From positions 1-64,000 of the forward strand of contig JBFLZY010000005.1 of the NCBI GenBank assembly GCA_040755975.1: DNA of 64,000 nt, written 5' to 3'. The translations under genes and the position numbers were made by a program. The notes below the pieces were generated by a model, which ran no database searches, was not told where the DNA came from, and worked only from the letters and a program-made list of their open reading frames with translations. Positions 26,131 through 35,296 of the stretch are shown in pieces (within the stretch, counting starts at the first letter, position 1; each line of letters starts with the position of its first letter). This stretch comes from JAIMBK01 sp040755975. Lineage in GTDB: Bacteria > Bacillota > Desulfotomaculia > Desulfotomaculales > Nap2-2B.

Positions 26131-26171
26131 CTGAAGATAGAGTTTAATCGTTAATCCTGGGGGTTTCAGTT

Positions 26172-27137
26172 ATGGAGGATAAAAGGTATGAACCATGTGA
26201 AGCGAAGGAATTTCCCACAATATCGATCATTGTTCCTATGTACAACGAAGCCGAGAATATTGGACCGTTTTACGAGCGGCTTAGAAAGGTCCTCGATGAG
26301 ATTGGCGAGCCCTATGAGATAATCTGCGTAAACGATGGTTCAACCGATGCAACTCTGGAGAAGCTCTTGAAGCTGCGAGAAAAAGACCAGAATGTAAAGG
26401 TTATCGACTTTTCGCGAAACTTCGGCAAGGAGATAGCCCTGACGGCAGGTCTTGACTTCTCCTCAGGGATGGCAATTATTCCCATCGATGCGGATCTTCA
26501 GGACCCGCCTGAGCTGATTCCGCATCTCGTGGCTAAGTGGAAAGAGGGTTACGAGGTGGTTTATGCTACCCGGAAAAGCCGTCATGGAGAATCTTGGTTT
26601 AAAAAGCTGGCGGCTCATGCCTTTTACCGGCTCGCAGAAAAGATTATGGATATCAACATCCCCCGCGATACCGGTGACTTCCGCCTGATGGACAGGTCTG
26701 TGGTGGAAGCCTTAAAAGCCCTGAGGGAAAGAAACCGCTTCATGAAAGGCCTGTTTGCCTGGGTGGGTTTTAAACAGGCTGCCGTCCATTATGAGAGAGA
26801 ACCTCGCCATAAGGGAAAAACCAAGTGGAATTATTTTAAGCTCTGCAACCTTGCCATAGAAGGTATTACCTCTTTTAGTTATGTTCCTCTTCGGCTGGCT
26901 ACCTATGTAGGGCTTGTGGTTGCACTCCTGGCTTTTCTTTATGCTGCTTATATCGTAATGGTCACCCTGATTTATGGCAATCCTGTGCCTGGTTGGCCCT
27001 CACTGGTTACCATTGTATTATTTTTGGGTGGGGTGCAGCTTATCTGCACCGGGATCCTTGGTGAATACATCGGGCGGATCTATAACGAGGTAAAGCAAAG
27101 GCCCGTGTATATGGTCAGACAAAAATGGGGGTTATAG
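26172..27137 (+). CDS. ArnC/DPM-type polyprenyl-phosphate glycosyltransferase
   Basis: The 321-residue GT2 enzyme has IIVPMYNEAENI, VNDGSTDATL, the DADLQDPPELI metal site and a FRLMDR motif, followed by two C-terminal helices (about 235-300). It closely follows the ArnC/GtrB/dolichyl-phosphate-mannose-synthase pattern: it transfers a sugar from a nucleotide donor to polyprenyl phosphate on the inner membrane face. ATG lies eight bases after GGGGG. With the ArnE/F-like subunit it could supply and flip a lipid-linked sugar for the XrtG system (inference). GC content is lower than in the XrtG genes. Confidence 0.9.
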   Translation: MEDKRYEPCEAKEFPTISIIVPMYNEAENIGPFYERLRKVLDEIGEPYEIICVNDGSTDATLEKLLKLREKDQNVKVIDFSRNFGKEIALTAGLDFSSGMAIIPIDADLQDPPELIPHLVAKWKEGYEVVYATRKSRHGESWFKKLAAHAFYRLAEKIMDINIPRDTGDFRLMDRSVVEALKALRERNRFMKGLFAWVGFKQAAVHYEREPRHKGKTKWNYFKLCNLAIEGITSFSYVPLRLATYVGLVVALLAFLYAAYIVMVTLIYGNPVPGWPSLVTIVLFLGGVQLICTGILGEYIGRIYNEVKQRPVYMVRQKWGL

Positions 27138-27541
27138 AAAAATTATGAAAGACCTTATTAGTACAGCTCCACATAATTAAGAATCCATTTAGGCGCTTAC
27201 GGTGCCTCGAACGACAACATATTGTCTAAAACTCGTTCCCGTGTCATCCCAAGGTCATAGCCAGGGGTTACTGGAGGAGCACCTGGCCCTGGTGGAAAGG
27301 CACTTTCCCGATGAGGAGTCTCTGCTTAACAATATTGGCAACAGGGGTATTAAGTTTGGAAAAGAGCAGTTAGGGAGTAATGGGGTTATCTTTTGGAACC
27401 GCCTTCTTTTTACGCCGCTACCTCAGCAATTTAACAGCCAGCGAAGTAATTCTCTAGTTCCCACCTTCTACTAAATAAAGAGAAAATAGGGGTCGCTTTC
27501 GACAACCCCTTAAAATTAATTTTACATATTTTTTTACTTGT
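27138..27541 (+). other. Gap without a recognised gene; contains a bidirectional terminator
   Basis: Between the ArnC-like gene and the convergent oxidoreductase no supported gene was found. An open frame at 27202-27474 has no ribosome site and no recognisable domain. Near the right end AGGGGT (27488-27493) pairs with ACCCCT (27505-27510), extended by CG/CG. It has an A/T-rich tract on each side, so it can terminate both convergent genes. Composition is AT-rich like the preceding two genes. Confidence 0.5.
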
Positions 27542-29395
27542 TTATCCTCGACAGTGCTCTACAAACCGTTTCACAAGCATATAACCGGCGCCGCGGCTTA
27601 TTTTTCCTTCCTTGCGCACGTGCTCCAAAACAACGGGCGGCCAGAAGCCTTTTTCTTCCAGATGACGGTATGCCTGCTCAGGAGAAAGCTGGTGTCCCTG
27701 AAAGGCGCAAACTATTTCGGCAACTCTTTCCAGGGTTAGTTTTTTCCCCTGAGGATATTTTTTTATCGGCGGGGGATTAAGGCCGGCCAGACCGTTCATC
27801 CTCAGGACGGCCCAAAGGGAGTTTCGGAAGCTCTCCTCTTTCATTTCCTCGTCCAGCCGGTAGTTGTTGGTATAGCCGCCGGAAGCCAGCCCCCATTGCC
27901 GCATAAACTTAAGCCCCGGGTACGCCCAGTGATCTCCGGAAGGAATTGGCGCTTGAAAGGGTTGGAGTTCCATCCCCTGGGAATTGAGCCTGTTTTGCAA
28001 CTCTTCAATAACTTCGCGAGAACTGCTCATTTCTTGAAAAGATAAATTTTTTTCAATACTTAAAGCCGCTGCAGCCCCGGCCGCCTGTCCGGTGGCCATC
28101 CCCACCGGAATCACCCTGGCGCTGCCGGCCGCCAGGGAGTCAAAGCTGGCCGAACGGCCCACCACCAGCAAGTTTTCCACCTCCCGCGGAACAAGGCACC
28201 GGAAGGGGATGGCGTATTTTGCCGGCTTGCCGATTACGTCTCCGGTGAAGTGCGGCCCGGTGGCCTGGATATCTACCGGATAGGAGCCAAAGGCGATGCG
28301 GTCCCGAAAATCCCTGTTTTCCATGACGTCGTTGACGCTTAACCGGTAGAGGCCCTGGATGTGCCGGGAATCGCGGACGTACAACTCCGGGGCCGCGCCT
28401 TCCAGTTCCGCCCTCTCCAGACCCGGAACGTGTGTTTTGAGATAGGCGACCAGACGGGGGATTTCCTGTTCCGCTAAAAGGCGGGCCTCCTTCCGGGAAT
28501 CCGGACTTAAAGGATCCACGCCAAAGATATGCAGGGCGTTTATTAAAACCCAATTACCCCGCAGGCGGCCGACATTTAAACCGCGCACGCCCAGGCGGCC
28601 GTTCGTGGGCCGGTACCCTTTCATGGTTTGCGCAAATCCCCAGGCGCTCAAATCATTGGCGCCGGTATGCGGCTCCCCGTGCTCCGCGATGGCCCGCCGC
28701 AGCCTCTGCCACTCCTCTTCCCCCACGCCCCGCAACTTAAAAATAAGGGTGGCGGCGATGCGCTCATCCGTTCGGCCGCAGTCGCTCAAGCCCACGGTGC
28801 AGGGAACGCCCGCGGCGGCGGCGAGATCCGCGTCCTGGGTGGCGTCGATGATCCGGCGGGCAAAAATCTCTTTTCTCTGCCCGGAAGGCAAAACCACCGC
28901 GATCCCCGTCAACACTGTTTTGCCTTCGGTTTTTTCAACCAAGGGTGTTATTTCCCGGACAGCAAGTAATTGTTCGAGCCTGTCTTCTTTGTCGAGCAAG
29001 GAACGAAAAGTCCTTGCCGCTGTTTCCAGGTCAAAAGAATCCCCTTCCACCTGTTGAAAAAACTCGAGAAAAATACCTTTATTCAGGATTTTCCGGTCCG
29101 GCCCGTAATTCATATCGATACTGTTCAGCCAGCCGCGAGTCATCAATCCGCCCGGCTCGGGGCGCGTGTCGATCAGCAGGGTGCGCAAGCCGTTGCGCGC
29201 TCCGGAAACGGCCGCCGCGATCCCTTCCGGATCGCTGCCGACCACCAAAAGATCGCAGATTGCCCCAGGCGGTAATTTTTTTTGCCCGGCGGAAAAAGAA
29301 GACGCGTTGCGCTGGTAAAAAAACCAGCCCAGCACCCACCCGGACAGAAAGAGAAATAAGAGAAGATAAAGAGCGGCTTTTTTCTGTAAAAGCAT
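27542..29395 (-). CDS. Membrane-anchored FAD-dependent oxidoreductase with SLH-like tail
   Basis: The 617-residue protein begins with a hydrophobic signal/anchor (about 8-27), then an FAD Rossmann motif CDLLVVGSDPEGIAAAVSGA with the acidic ribose ligand in LLIDTRPEPGG. The middle matches the FAD_oxidored family (RIIDATQDADLAAAAGVP; ENLLVVGRSASFDSLAAGSARV). The last 130 residues (from DHWAYPGLKFM) resemble a degenerate S-layer-homology unit. It probably acts outside the membrane on an unknown substrate. GGGG lies upstream of the ATG. It occupies the carB-proximal edge of the foreign block and shares the strand of the pyr operon. Confidence 0.78.
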   Translation of the reverse strand: MLLQKKAALYLLLFLFLSGWVLGWFFYQRNASSFSAGQKKLPPGAICDLLVVGSDPEGIAAAVSGARNGLRTLLIDTRPEPGGLMTRGWLNSIDMNYGPDRKILNKGIFLEFFQQVEGDSFDLETAARTFRSLLDKEDRLEQLLAVREITPLVEKTEGKTVLTGIAVVLPSGQRKEIFARRIIDATQDADLAAAAGVPCTVGLSDCGRTDERIAATLIFKLRGVGEEEWQRLRRAIAEHGEPHTGANDLSAWGFAQTMKGYRPTNGRLGVRGLNVGRLRGNWVLINALHIFGVDPLSPDSRKEARLLAEQEIPRLVAYLKTHVPGLERAELEGAAPELYVRDSRHIQGLYRLSVNDVMENRDFRDRIAFGSYPVDIQATGPHFTGDVIGKPAKYAIPFRCLVPREVENLLVVGRSASFDSLAAGSARVIPVGMATGQAAGAAAALSIEKNLSFQEMSSSREVIEELQNRLNSQGMELQPFQAPIPSGDHWAYPGLKFMRQWGLASGGYTNNYRLDEEMKEESFRNSLWAVLRMNGLAGLNPPPIKKYPQGKKLTLERVAEIVCAFQGHQLSPEQAYRHLEEKGFWPPVVLEHVRKEGKISRGAGYMLVKRFVEHCRG

Positions 29396-29423
29396 GGCTG
29401 CCCCGTCTTTCTGGGAACTGACA

Positions 29424-29531
29424 AATTTTTAAATTAAAGATCAGGCACAAAGCTTCCCAGCCACAATGGCACAAAGTTAATCTTCCCGGTACATTTCTCT
29501 TTGTGCCTCTGTGCCTTTGCGCCTTCGTGCC
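29424..29531. repeat. GGCACAAAG-type inverted repeat downstream of carB
   Basis: GGCACAAAG occurs near 29434 and 29469. The inverted CTTTGTGCC, plus repeats of the form CTxTGTGCCTTTGCGCC, follow at 29491-29531. The element can fold into a long imperfect hairpin and shares the CTTTGCG core with 8634-8870. A related hairpin lies at 13231-13276. It fills the gap between carB and the oxidoreductase. Confidence 0.5.
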
Positions 29532-29555
29532 TTTATTTATGGCTTTACGGACTGC

Positions 29556-32500
29556 TCAGGATATTTCCTGCAGGGGGATCAATTCGATCGGATCGCCCTC
29601 CTTGATGGCCGTCAACACCTCCAGAATGGCCCGGGCGGTGTCCAGCGAAGTCAGGCAGGGGACCCCGTGCTCCACGGCCGCCCGGCGGATGCGGAAACCG
29701 TCGCGCTCGGGCATTTTTCCCCTGGTAAGCGTATTAATTACCAGATTGATTTTCCCGCTGCGGATTAAATCCACGATGTTCGGTGAACCTTCCCGCACCT
29801 TTTTTACCCGCTCCACCGGCAGCCCGGCCCGGCGCAAGAAATCAGCCGTTCCCGCGGTAGCGCAGAGCCGGTAGCCCAAACCGGCCAGGCCCTGGATGAC
29901 CGGCAACGCTTCATCTTTGTCCTTGTCGGCGATGGTGGCCAGAACGGTGCCGTTTTTGGGAACGGCGTACCCGGCCGCCACCAGCGATTTGTAAAGAGCT
30001 ACCGGGTAACTCCGGTTGATTCCCATTACCTCCCCGGTAGACTTCATTTCCGGCCCCAGGGTTACGTCCACCTGGAGCAGCTTGGCAAAGCTGAAGACGG
30101 GCGCCTTTACGCCGATCAGGGATCCCTCGGGATAGAGGCCTCCCCGGTAGCCCATTTCTTTCAAAGTGCGCCCCAGGATTACTTTCGTGGCCAGGTTGAC
30201 CATCGGAATGCCCGTGATTTTGCTCATGTACGGCACGGTCCGGCTGGCGCGCGGGTTGACTTCCAGCACATAAACCTTTCCGTTATGCAAAACGTACTGG
30301 ATGTTAATCATCCCGCGGACGTTTAAAGCCAGAGCCAGGCGCGTGGTATAATCCACGATTCGCCGTTTAACGGCATCATCCAGGGAGGAAACAGGGTAAG
30401 CCGCAATGCTGTCCCCGGAATGAACGCCCGCGCGCTCCACGTGCTTCATGATCCCCGGGATAAACACCGTTTCCCCATCCGCAATGGCGTCTACCTCCAG
30501 CTCCTCACCCTGCAGATATTTATCCACCAGCACGGGATGTTCGGGGGTTACTTTCACGGCGCTGGCCATGTAGTTGAGCAACTCCTCGTTGTTGTCGACT
30601 ATTTCCATGGCCCGCCCGCCCAGCACGTAAGAAGGCCTGACCAGAACGGGAAAGCCGATTTGGGCGGCAATGGCGGTGGCTTCCGCGACGGAAAAGGCCG
30701 CTTTCCCCGGAGGCTTGGGAATATCCAGTTCAATGAGCAACTGATCAAAACGCTCCCTGTCCTCCGCGCGGTCGATATCCTCAACGGAAGTGCCAAGAAT
30801 ATTGACTCCCAAGCGGGCCAGGGGCCAGGCCAGGTTGATCGCCGTTTGCCCGCCGAACTGCACGATCACCCCTTCCGGCCTTTCTTTCTCCAGAACGCCG
30901 AGCACGTCCTCGACGGTCAAAGGCTCGAAGTAGAGGCGGTCGGCGGTGTCAAAGTCGGTACTCACCGTTTCCGGGTTGTTGTTGACGATGATGGCTTCCA
31001 CCCCCTCCTGGCGCAGGGCCCAGACGGAATGCACCGAGCAGTAATCAAATTCAATACCCTGGCCGATGCGAATGGGTCCGGCGCCCAGCACCACTACCTT
31101 CTTGTTCGGGGTGGGGGGAGCTTCGTCTTCGGAATCGTAACAGGAATAATAATACGGGGTGACGGCTTCAAACTCGGCCGCGCAGGTATCGACCATTTTA
31201 TAAACGGGACGGATCCCGTGCCGGCGGCGCAGCGTCCGTACTTCCTCCTCGCCGGTTCCCGCCGCCTGGGCCAGATACGCGTCGGCAAAACCCATTTTCT
31301 TCGCTATTCCCAGCAGTTCGGCAGTCAAGAGCGCTTTACCATGCTTGCGGATCTTTACTTCCAGGTCGACTATATTCCTTATCTTGTCCAGGAAGAAAAG
31401 ATCGATTTTGGTCAACCGGTGGATGTGCGAAACCAGCATCCCCCGCCGCAGCGCCTCGGCGATTATAAAAATGCGCGTATCGTCAGCGCGGATCAGCTTT
31501 TCCTCGATCTCTTCATCGGTTAACCTGGCGAGATCCGGCCAGTCAAGACCTTTTAAGCCGGTTTCCAGGGAACGTACTGCCTTCAGCAGCGCCCCCTCCA
31601 AAGTGCGGTCGATGGCCATCACCTCGCCGGTGGCTTTCATCTGGGTGCCCAGCTTCCGGTCGGCCAGGGTAAATTTGTCGAAGGGCCAGCGGGGAAACTT
31701 AACCACCACGTAGTCTATGGAAGGCTCAAAACAGGCGTAGGTTTTGCCGGTGACGACGTTTCTAATTTCGTCCAGGTTTAAGCCGATGGCGATTTTGCTG
31801 GCCACTTTGGCAATCGGGTAGCCGGTGGCCTTGGAAGCCAGGGCCGAAGAACGGGATACGCGGGGGTTTACCTCGATCACATAGTACCGGTTGCTGTCCG
31901 GATCCAGGGCAAACTGGATGTTGCAGCCCCCTTCCACGCCCAGCGCCCGGATAATTTTCAGCGCTGCGGTGCGCAGCATCTGGTAGTCGTGATCGCTTAA
32001 AGTTTGCACCGGGGCGACGACAATGCTGTCCCCTGTATGAATGCCCATCGGATCGATGTTCTCCATGCTGCAGACAGTGATGCAGTTGTCGGCGCCGTCC
32101 CGCATTACTTCAAACTCGATTTCTTTCCACCCGACCACGCTTTTTTCAATCAACGCCTGGTTGATGATGCTCGCCCGCAAGCCTCTTGTGGCCACGGCGA
32201 TTAACTCATCGAGGCTATAAACCATGCCTCCGCCCGTGCCGCCCAGCGTGTAAGCCGGACGAACCACCAGCGGAAAGCCGGTTTCTTTGGCGAATGCCAC
32301 AGCCTCTTCCACACTCTGGACAATGGTGCTGGCCGGAACCGGTTCACCGATTCTTTCCATGGTGGCTTTAAACTCTTCGCGATCTTCCGCCCTTTTGATC
32401 GCTTCCAGGGGAGTACCCAGCAGCCTTACTCCTGCAGCCTCCAGTACCCCCCCTTCGGCCAGCTGCAGGGCCATGTTCAACCCTACCTGTCCGCCCAAAG

Positions 32501-32777
32501 TGGGCAGCAGGCCGTCCGGCTTTTCCTTTCTGATTACCGCGGCAACAAACTCGATAGTCAAGGGTTCAATGTAAATCCGGTCGGCCATGTTGGTATCGGT
32601 CATGATGGTGGCCGGATTGCTGTTGATCAGCACCACCTTCAGACCTTCTTCGCGCAAAGCGCGGCAGGCCTGGGTCCCGGCGTAATCAAACTCCGCCGCC
32701 TGGCCGATAATAATCGGACCCGAGCCAATTACCATTACCTTGCGGAGATCTTTTTTGATTGGCATTTCTTGTGTCAC
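29556..32777 (-). CDS. carB: Carbamoyl-phosphate synthase, large chain
   Basis: The 1,073-residue subunit makes carbamoyl phosphate from ammonia, bicarbonate and two ATP. Two homologous ATP-grasp halves are evident (NPATIMTDTN/ IQFALDPDSNRYYVIEVNPR and NPETVSTDFD/ LHNGKVYVLEVNPRASR), followed by the C-terminal MGS-like allosteric domain. Length is normal for the family. The GTG start lies three bases after GGGGAGG, unusually tight; ATG at 32765 is the alternative. It is separated from carA by 72 bp that include a repeat fragment. In a canonical operon pyrK would follow at once, but here the XrtG block intervenes. Confidence 0.97.
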   Translation of the reverse strand: MTQEMPIKKDLRKVMVIGSGPIIIGQAAEFDYAGTQACRALREEGLKVVLINSNPATIMTDTNMADRIYIEPLTIEFVAAVIRKEKPDGLLPTLGGQVGLNMALQLAEGGVLEAAGVRLLGTPLEAIKRAEDREEFKATMERIGEPVPASTIVQSVEEAVAFAKETGFPLVVRPAYTLGGTGGGMVYSLDELIAVATRGLRASIINQALIEKSVVGWKEIEFEVMRDGADNCITVCSMENIDPMGIHTGDSIVVAPVQTLSDHDYQMLRTAALKIIRALGVEGGCNIQFALDPDSNRYYVIEVNPRVSRSSALASKATGYPIAKVASKIAIGLNLDEIRNVVTGKTYACFEPSIDYVVVKFPRWPFDKFTLADRKLGTQMKATGEVMAIDRTLEGALLKAVRSLETGLKGLDWPDLARLTDEEIEEKLIRADDTRIFIIAEALRRGMLVSHIHRLTKIDLFFLDKIRNIVDLEVKIRKHGKALLTAELLGIAKKMGFADAYLAQAAGTGEEEVRTLRRRHGIRPVYKMVDTCAAEFEAVTPYYYSCYDSEDEAPPTPNKKVVVLGAGPIRIGQGIEFDYCSVHSVWALRQEGVEAIIVNNNPETVSTDFDTADRLYFEPLTVEDVLGVLEKERPEGVIVQFGGQTAINLAWPLARLGVNILGTSVEDIDRAEDRERFDQLLIELDIPKPPGKAAFSVAEATAIAAQIGFPVLVRPSYVLGGRAMEIVDNNEELLNYMASAVKVTPEHPVLVDKYLQGEELEVDAIADGETVFIPGIMKHVERAGVHSGDSIAAYPVSSLDDAVKRRIVDYTTRLALALNVRGMINIQYVLHNGKVYVLEVNPRASRTVPYMSKITGIPMVNLATKVILGRTLKEMGYRGGLYPEGSLIGVKAPVFSFAKLLQVDVTLGPEMKSTGEVMGINRSYPVALYKSLVAAGYAVPKNGTVLATIADKDKDEALPVIQGLAGLGYRLCATAGTADFLRRAGLPVERVKKVREGSPNIVDLIRSGKINLVINTLTRGKMPERDGFRIRRAAVEHGVPCLTSLDTARAILEVLTAIKEGDPIELIPLQEIS

Positions 32778-32810
32778 TTTCCTCCCCAGAAAATAGCTTA
32801 ACTTCAGCCA

Positions 32811-32841
32811 TCGGGCTGGAATCGTCCGGCTCGCTCCGACG
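32811..32841. repeat. Fragment of dispersed palindromic repeat between carA and carB
   Basis: TCGGGCTGGAAT..TCCGGCTCGCTCCGA corresponds to the right terminal inverted repeat of the element at 46605-46850 (reverse complement of 46821-46848), with a small gap. It sits inside the carA-carB intergenic space. Confidence 0.55.
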
Positions 32842-32849
32842 ATACCAAG

Positions 32850-33929
32850 TCATCCCTGCCCAACTCCCATGAGCTCCATGAACCGGTCGAACAGGTAAGC
32901 GGACTCTTGCGGCCCGGGGGATGCCTCCGGGTGGTACTGCACAGAAAAAACCGGCAGGTGCCGGTGCCGGATTCCTTCGACGGTGTGATCATTTAAATTC
33001 CGGTGCGAAACAAATACCGGCAACTCCCTTAAGGACTCTTCGTCTACTGAAAAACCGTGGTTGTGGGAAGTTATGTATACCTTTCCGGTTTCCAGATCCT
33101 TCACGGGGTGGTTGGCGCCCCGGTGGCCGAATTTCATTTTATAGGTTTTGGCGCCCAGGGCCAGTGCAATTACCTGGTGCCCCAAACAAATACCGAATAT
33201 GGGCAGGCACCCGATTAACTCCCTGGTCGTCGCGATGGTCGCGGGCACGTCCACCGGGTCCCCCGGCCCGTTGGAAATCAAAATTCCCTGGGGATTGAGC
33301 GAAATTATTTCGCGGGGAGGGGTTTTAGGCGGCACCACGACCACTGCGCAGTCTCTTTTCTGCAGATGGCGGATTATATTCAATTTCGAACCCAGGTCAA
33401 TCAAGACTACCCGGGGGCCGTTTCCTTCTAAAACGTAAATTTCTTTGGTCGCCGCTTCGGGAACCAGTTCCTGGCCGGTCAGGTGAGGGGAGTTCCGGGC
33501 TTTTTCGACCAGTTTCTGCGGATCGGCCGCCAGCGTGCTGATTACGCCGCGCATGGTCCCAAAATTACGCAGATGACGGGTTAAGGCGCGCGTGTCCACA
33601 CCGGAGAGACCGATCACCCCTTCCCGGGCCAAAAAGTCGGCCAGGCGGTAGCTGGCCCGCCAGTTGCTGGGCCGGGCGCACTCCTCGTGGACGACAAAGC
33701 CGCGCACGTAGGATTTTTTCGCTTCAAAATCCTCCCGGTTAATCCCGTAGTTGCCGATGAGCGGGTAGGTCATGACGACTATTTGCCCGCAGTAGGAGGG
33801 ATCGGTAAGGATTTCCTGGTAACCGGTCATCCCGGTGTTGAAGACCACTTCGCCCCATTGTTCCCCGGTGGCGCCAAAAGCGCGGCCTTGAAAGATGGTA
33901 CCGTCCTCCAGGGCTAGGGTTGCCTGCAT
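32850..33929 (-). CDS. carA: Carbamoyl-phosphate synthase, small chain
   Basis: The 359-residue glutaminase subunit feeds ammonia to CarB. The C-terminal class I glutamine amidotransferase domain shows the nucleophile in FGICLGHQ, and later HGFSVDEESL and YHPEASPGP for the His-Glu pair. The N-terminal CPSase domain has GMTGYQEILTDPSY. ATG at 33929 is eight bases after GGAGG; the upstream TTG at 33947 precedes that site. It is part of the pyrR-pyrB-pyrC-carA-carB run. Confidence 0.97.
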   Translation of the reverse strand: MQATLALEDGTIFQGRAFGATGEQWGEVVFNTGMTGYQEILTDPSYCGQIVVMTYPLIGNYGINREDFEAKKSYVRGFVVHEECARPSNWRASYRLADFLAREGVIGLSGVDTRALTRHLRNFGTMRGVISTLAADPQKLVEKARNSPHLTGQELVPEAATKEIYVLEGNGPRVVLIDLGSKLNIIRHLQKRDCAVVVVPPKTPPREIISLNPQGILISNGPGDPVDVPATIATTRELIGCLPIFGICLGHQVIALALGAKTYKMKFGHRGANHPVKDLETGKVYITSHNHGFSVDEESLRELPVFVSHRNLNDHTVEGIRHRHLPVFSVQYHPEASPGPQESAYLFDRFMELMGVGQG

Positions 33930-33991
33930 TAGATACGCCTCCTCCAATCGAAAATAGTTTCTGCCATCATTTCATCTTCATAGAGAGAATA

Positions 33992-35293
33992 CTAGTCCTC
34001 ACGGGCAACTTCCCGCTGATACACCACCCGGCCGCCGACAATGGTCGCCACGGGGAGCCCCTTCAGGCGCCAGCCGGCGAAGGGGGTGTTTCGCCCCAGG
34101 CTTTTGAACCGGGCCGGGTCCACGACCTCTTCCAGTTCTGGATCGATAATGGTAATATCGGCCGCCGCCCCCACCTCCAGGGTGCCCTTCGGGATGCCCA
34201 GGATGCGGGCGGGGTTAACCGTCATCTTGGCGACGGCCTCGACCGGGTCGAGAATGCCGGTATGCACCAGCTTCGTCCAGACCAGCCCCACGGCTGTTTC
34301 CAGGCCCACCATCCCGAAGGGGGCGTTGCCGTATTCCACGTCTTTTTCCTCCGGAGTGTGCGGCGCGTGGTCGGTGGCGATCACATCGATGGTGCCGTCC
34401 CGCAGCCCCGCGCAAACGGCCTCCACGTCAGCGGTGCTGCGCAGGGGCGGGTTTACTTTGGTGTTGGGATCAAAGCCGGCCACCGCCTCATCGGTCAGGG
34501 AAAAATGGTGAGGGGTCGCTTCCGCGGTCACGGGGAGCCCTTTCGCTTTGGCCTGCCGGACCAGTTCCACCGCCCCGGCCGTGCTGACGTGGGCGATGTG
34601 CAACCGGCAGCCGGTCGCCTCGGCCAAAATAATATCCCGGGCTACCATTACTGTTTCGGCCGCCGCCGGGATACCTTTCAATCCCAACATTGTGGATAGA
34701 TAACCTTCGTGAACGAGCCCGCCTGCCGATAAAGTGATGTCTTCACAATGAGCAACGATGGGCAAACCCACCATCGCGGCGTACTGCATCGCCCGGTACA
34801 TTACTCCGGAATCGGCCACGCAGCGGCCGTCGTCGGAAAAAGCCACCGCTCCCGCCTCTTTTAAGTCCGCCATTTCGCAAAGCTCTTTACCGGCGCAACC
34901 GGCGGTGATGGCGCCGATTGGAAAAACGTTCACCATCCCCAGCTCTTTCGCTTTGCTCCGGATATAATTAATCACCGTTTGGTTATCCGCCACCGGATTG
35001 GTGTTGGGCATGCAGGCGATACTGGTGAACCCCCCGCAGGCCGCGGCGCGCGTACCCGATTCAATAGTTTCTTTGGCCTCAAAGCCGGGGTCTCTTAGAT
35101 GCACGTGCAGGTCAATAAGCCCGGGAACGACCAGCTTTCCCGAAGCATCAATGACGTCCCCCCCGTCGCCCACGGCGTCGTCAAGACTCTCACCCAAAGC
35201 CGCAATCTTCCCTTCGCCGACCAGCACGTCGCCGGAAAACATCCTCCGGGAAACGGGATCAACGATTGTGCCACCCTTGATGAGCAGTCTCAT
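33992..35293 (-). CDS. pyrC: Dihydroorotase
   Basis: The 433-residue class I amidohydrolase cyclises carbamoyl-aspartate to dihydroorotate. Metal-site residues show in DLHVHLRDPG (HxH near residue 59) and ATDHAPHT near 305, with the substrate-contact PNTNPV near 92. ATG lies three bases beyond the pyrB stop, so translation is coupled; AGGGG is inside the pyrB 3' end. Length and motifs are standard. Confidence 0.96.
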   Translation of the reverse strand: MRLLIKGGTIVDPVSRRMFSGDVLVGEGKIAALGESLDDAVGDGGDVIDASGKLVVPGLIDLHVHLRDPGFEAKETIESGTRAAACGGFTSIACMPNTNPVADNQTVINYIRSKAKELGMVNVFPIGAITAGCAGKELCEMADLKEAGAVAFSDDGRCVADSGVMYRAMQYAAMVGLPIVAHCEDITLSAGGLVHEGYLSTMLGLKGIPAAAETVMVARDIILAEATGCRLHIAHVSTAGAVELVRQAKAKGLPVTAEATPHHFSLTDEAVAGFDPNTKVNPPLRSTADVEAVCAGLRDGTIDVIATDHAPHTPEEKDVEYGNAPFGMVGLETAVGLVWTKLVHTGILDPVEAVAKMTVNPARILGIPKGTLEVGAAADITIIDPELEEVVDPARFKSLGRNTPFAGWRLKGLPVATIVGGRVVYQREVARED

Positions 35294-35296
35294 CGG

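Noticed and set aside
27202..27474. Plus-strand frame of 90 codons after the ArnC-like gene
   Set aside because: No ribosome site and no domain; probably chance or debris in an AT-rich gap.
30420..31523. Long plus-strand frame antisense to carB
   Set aside because: Shadow of the high-GC carB coding strand; no ribosome site and no known motif.
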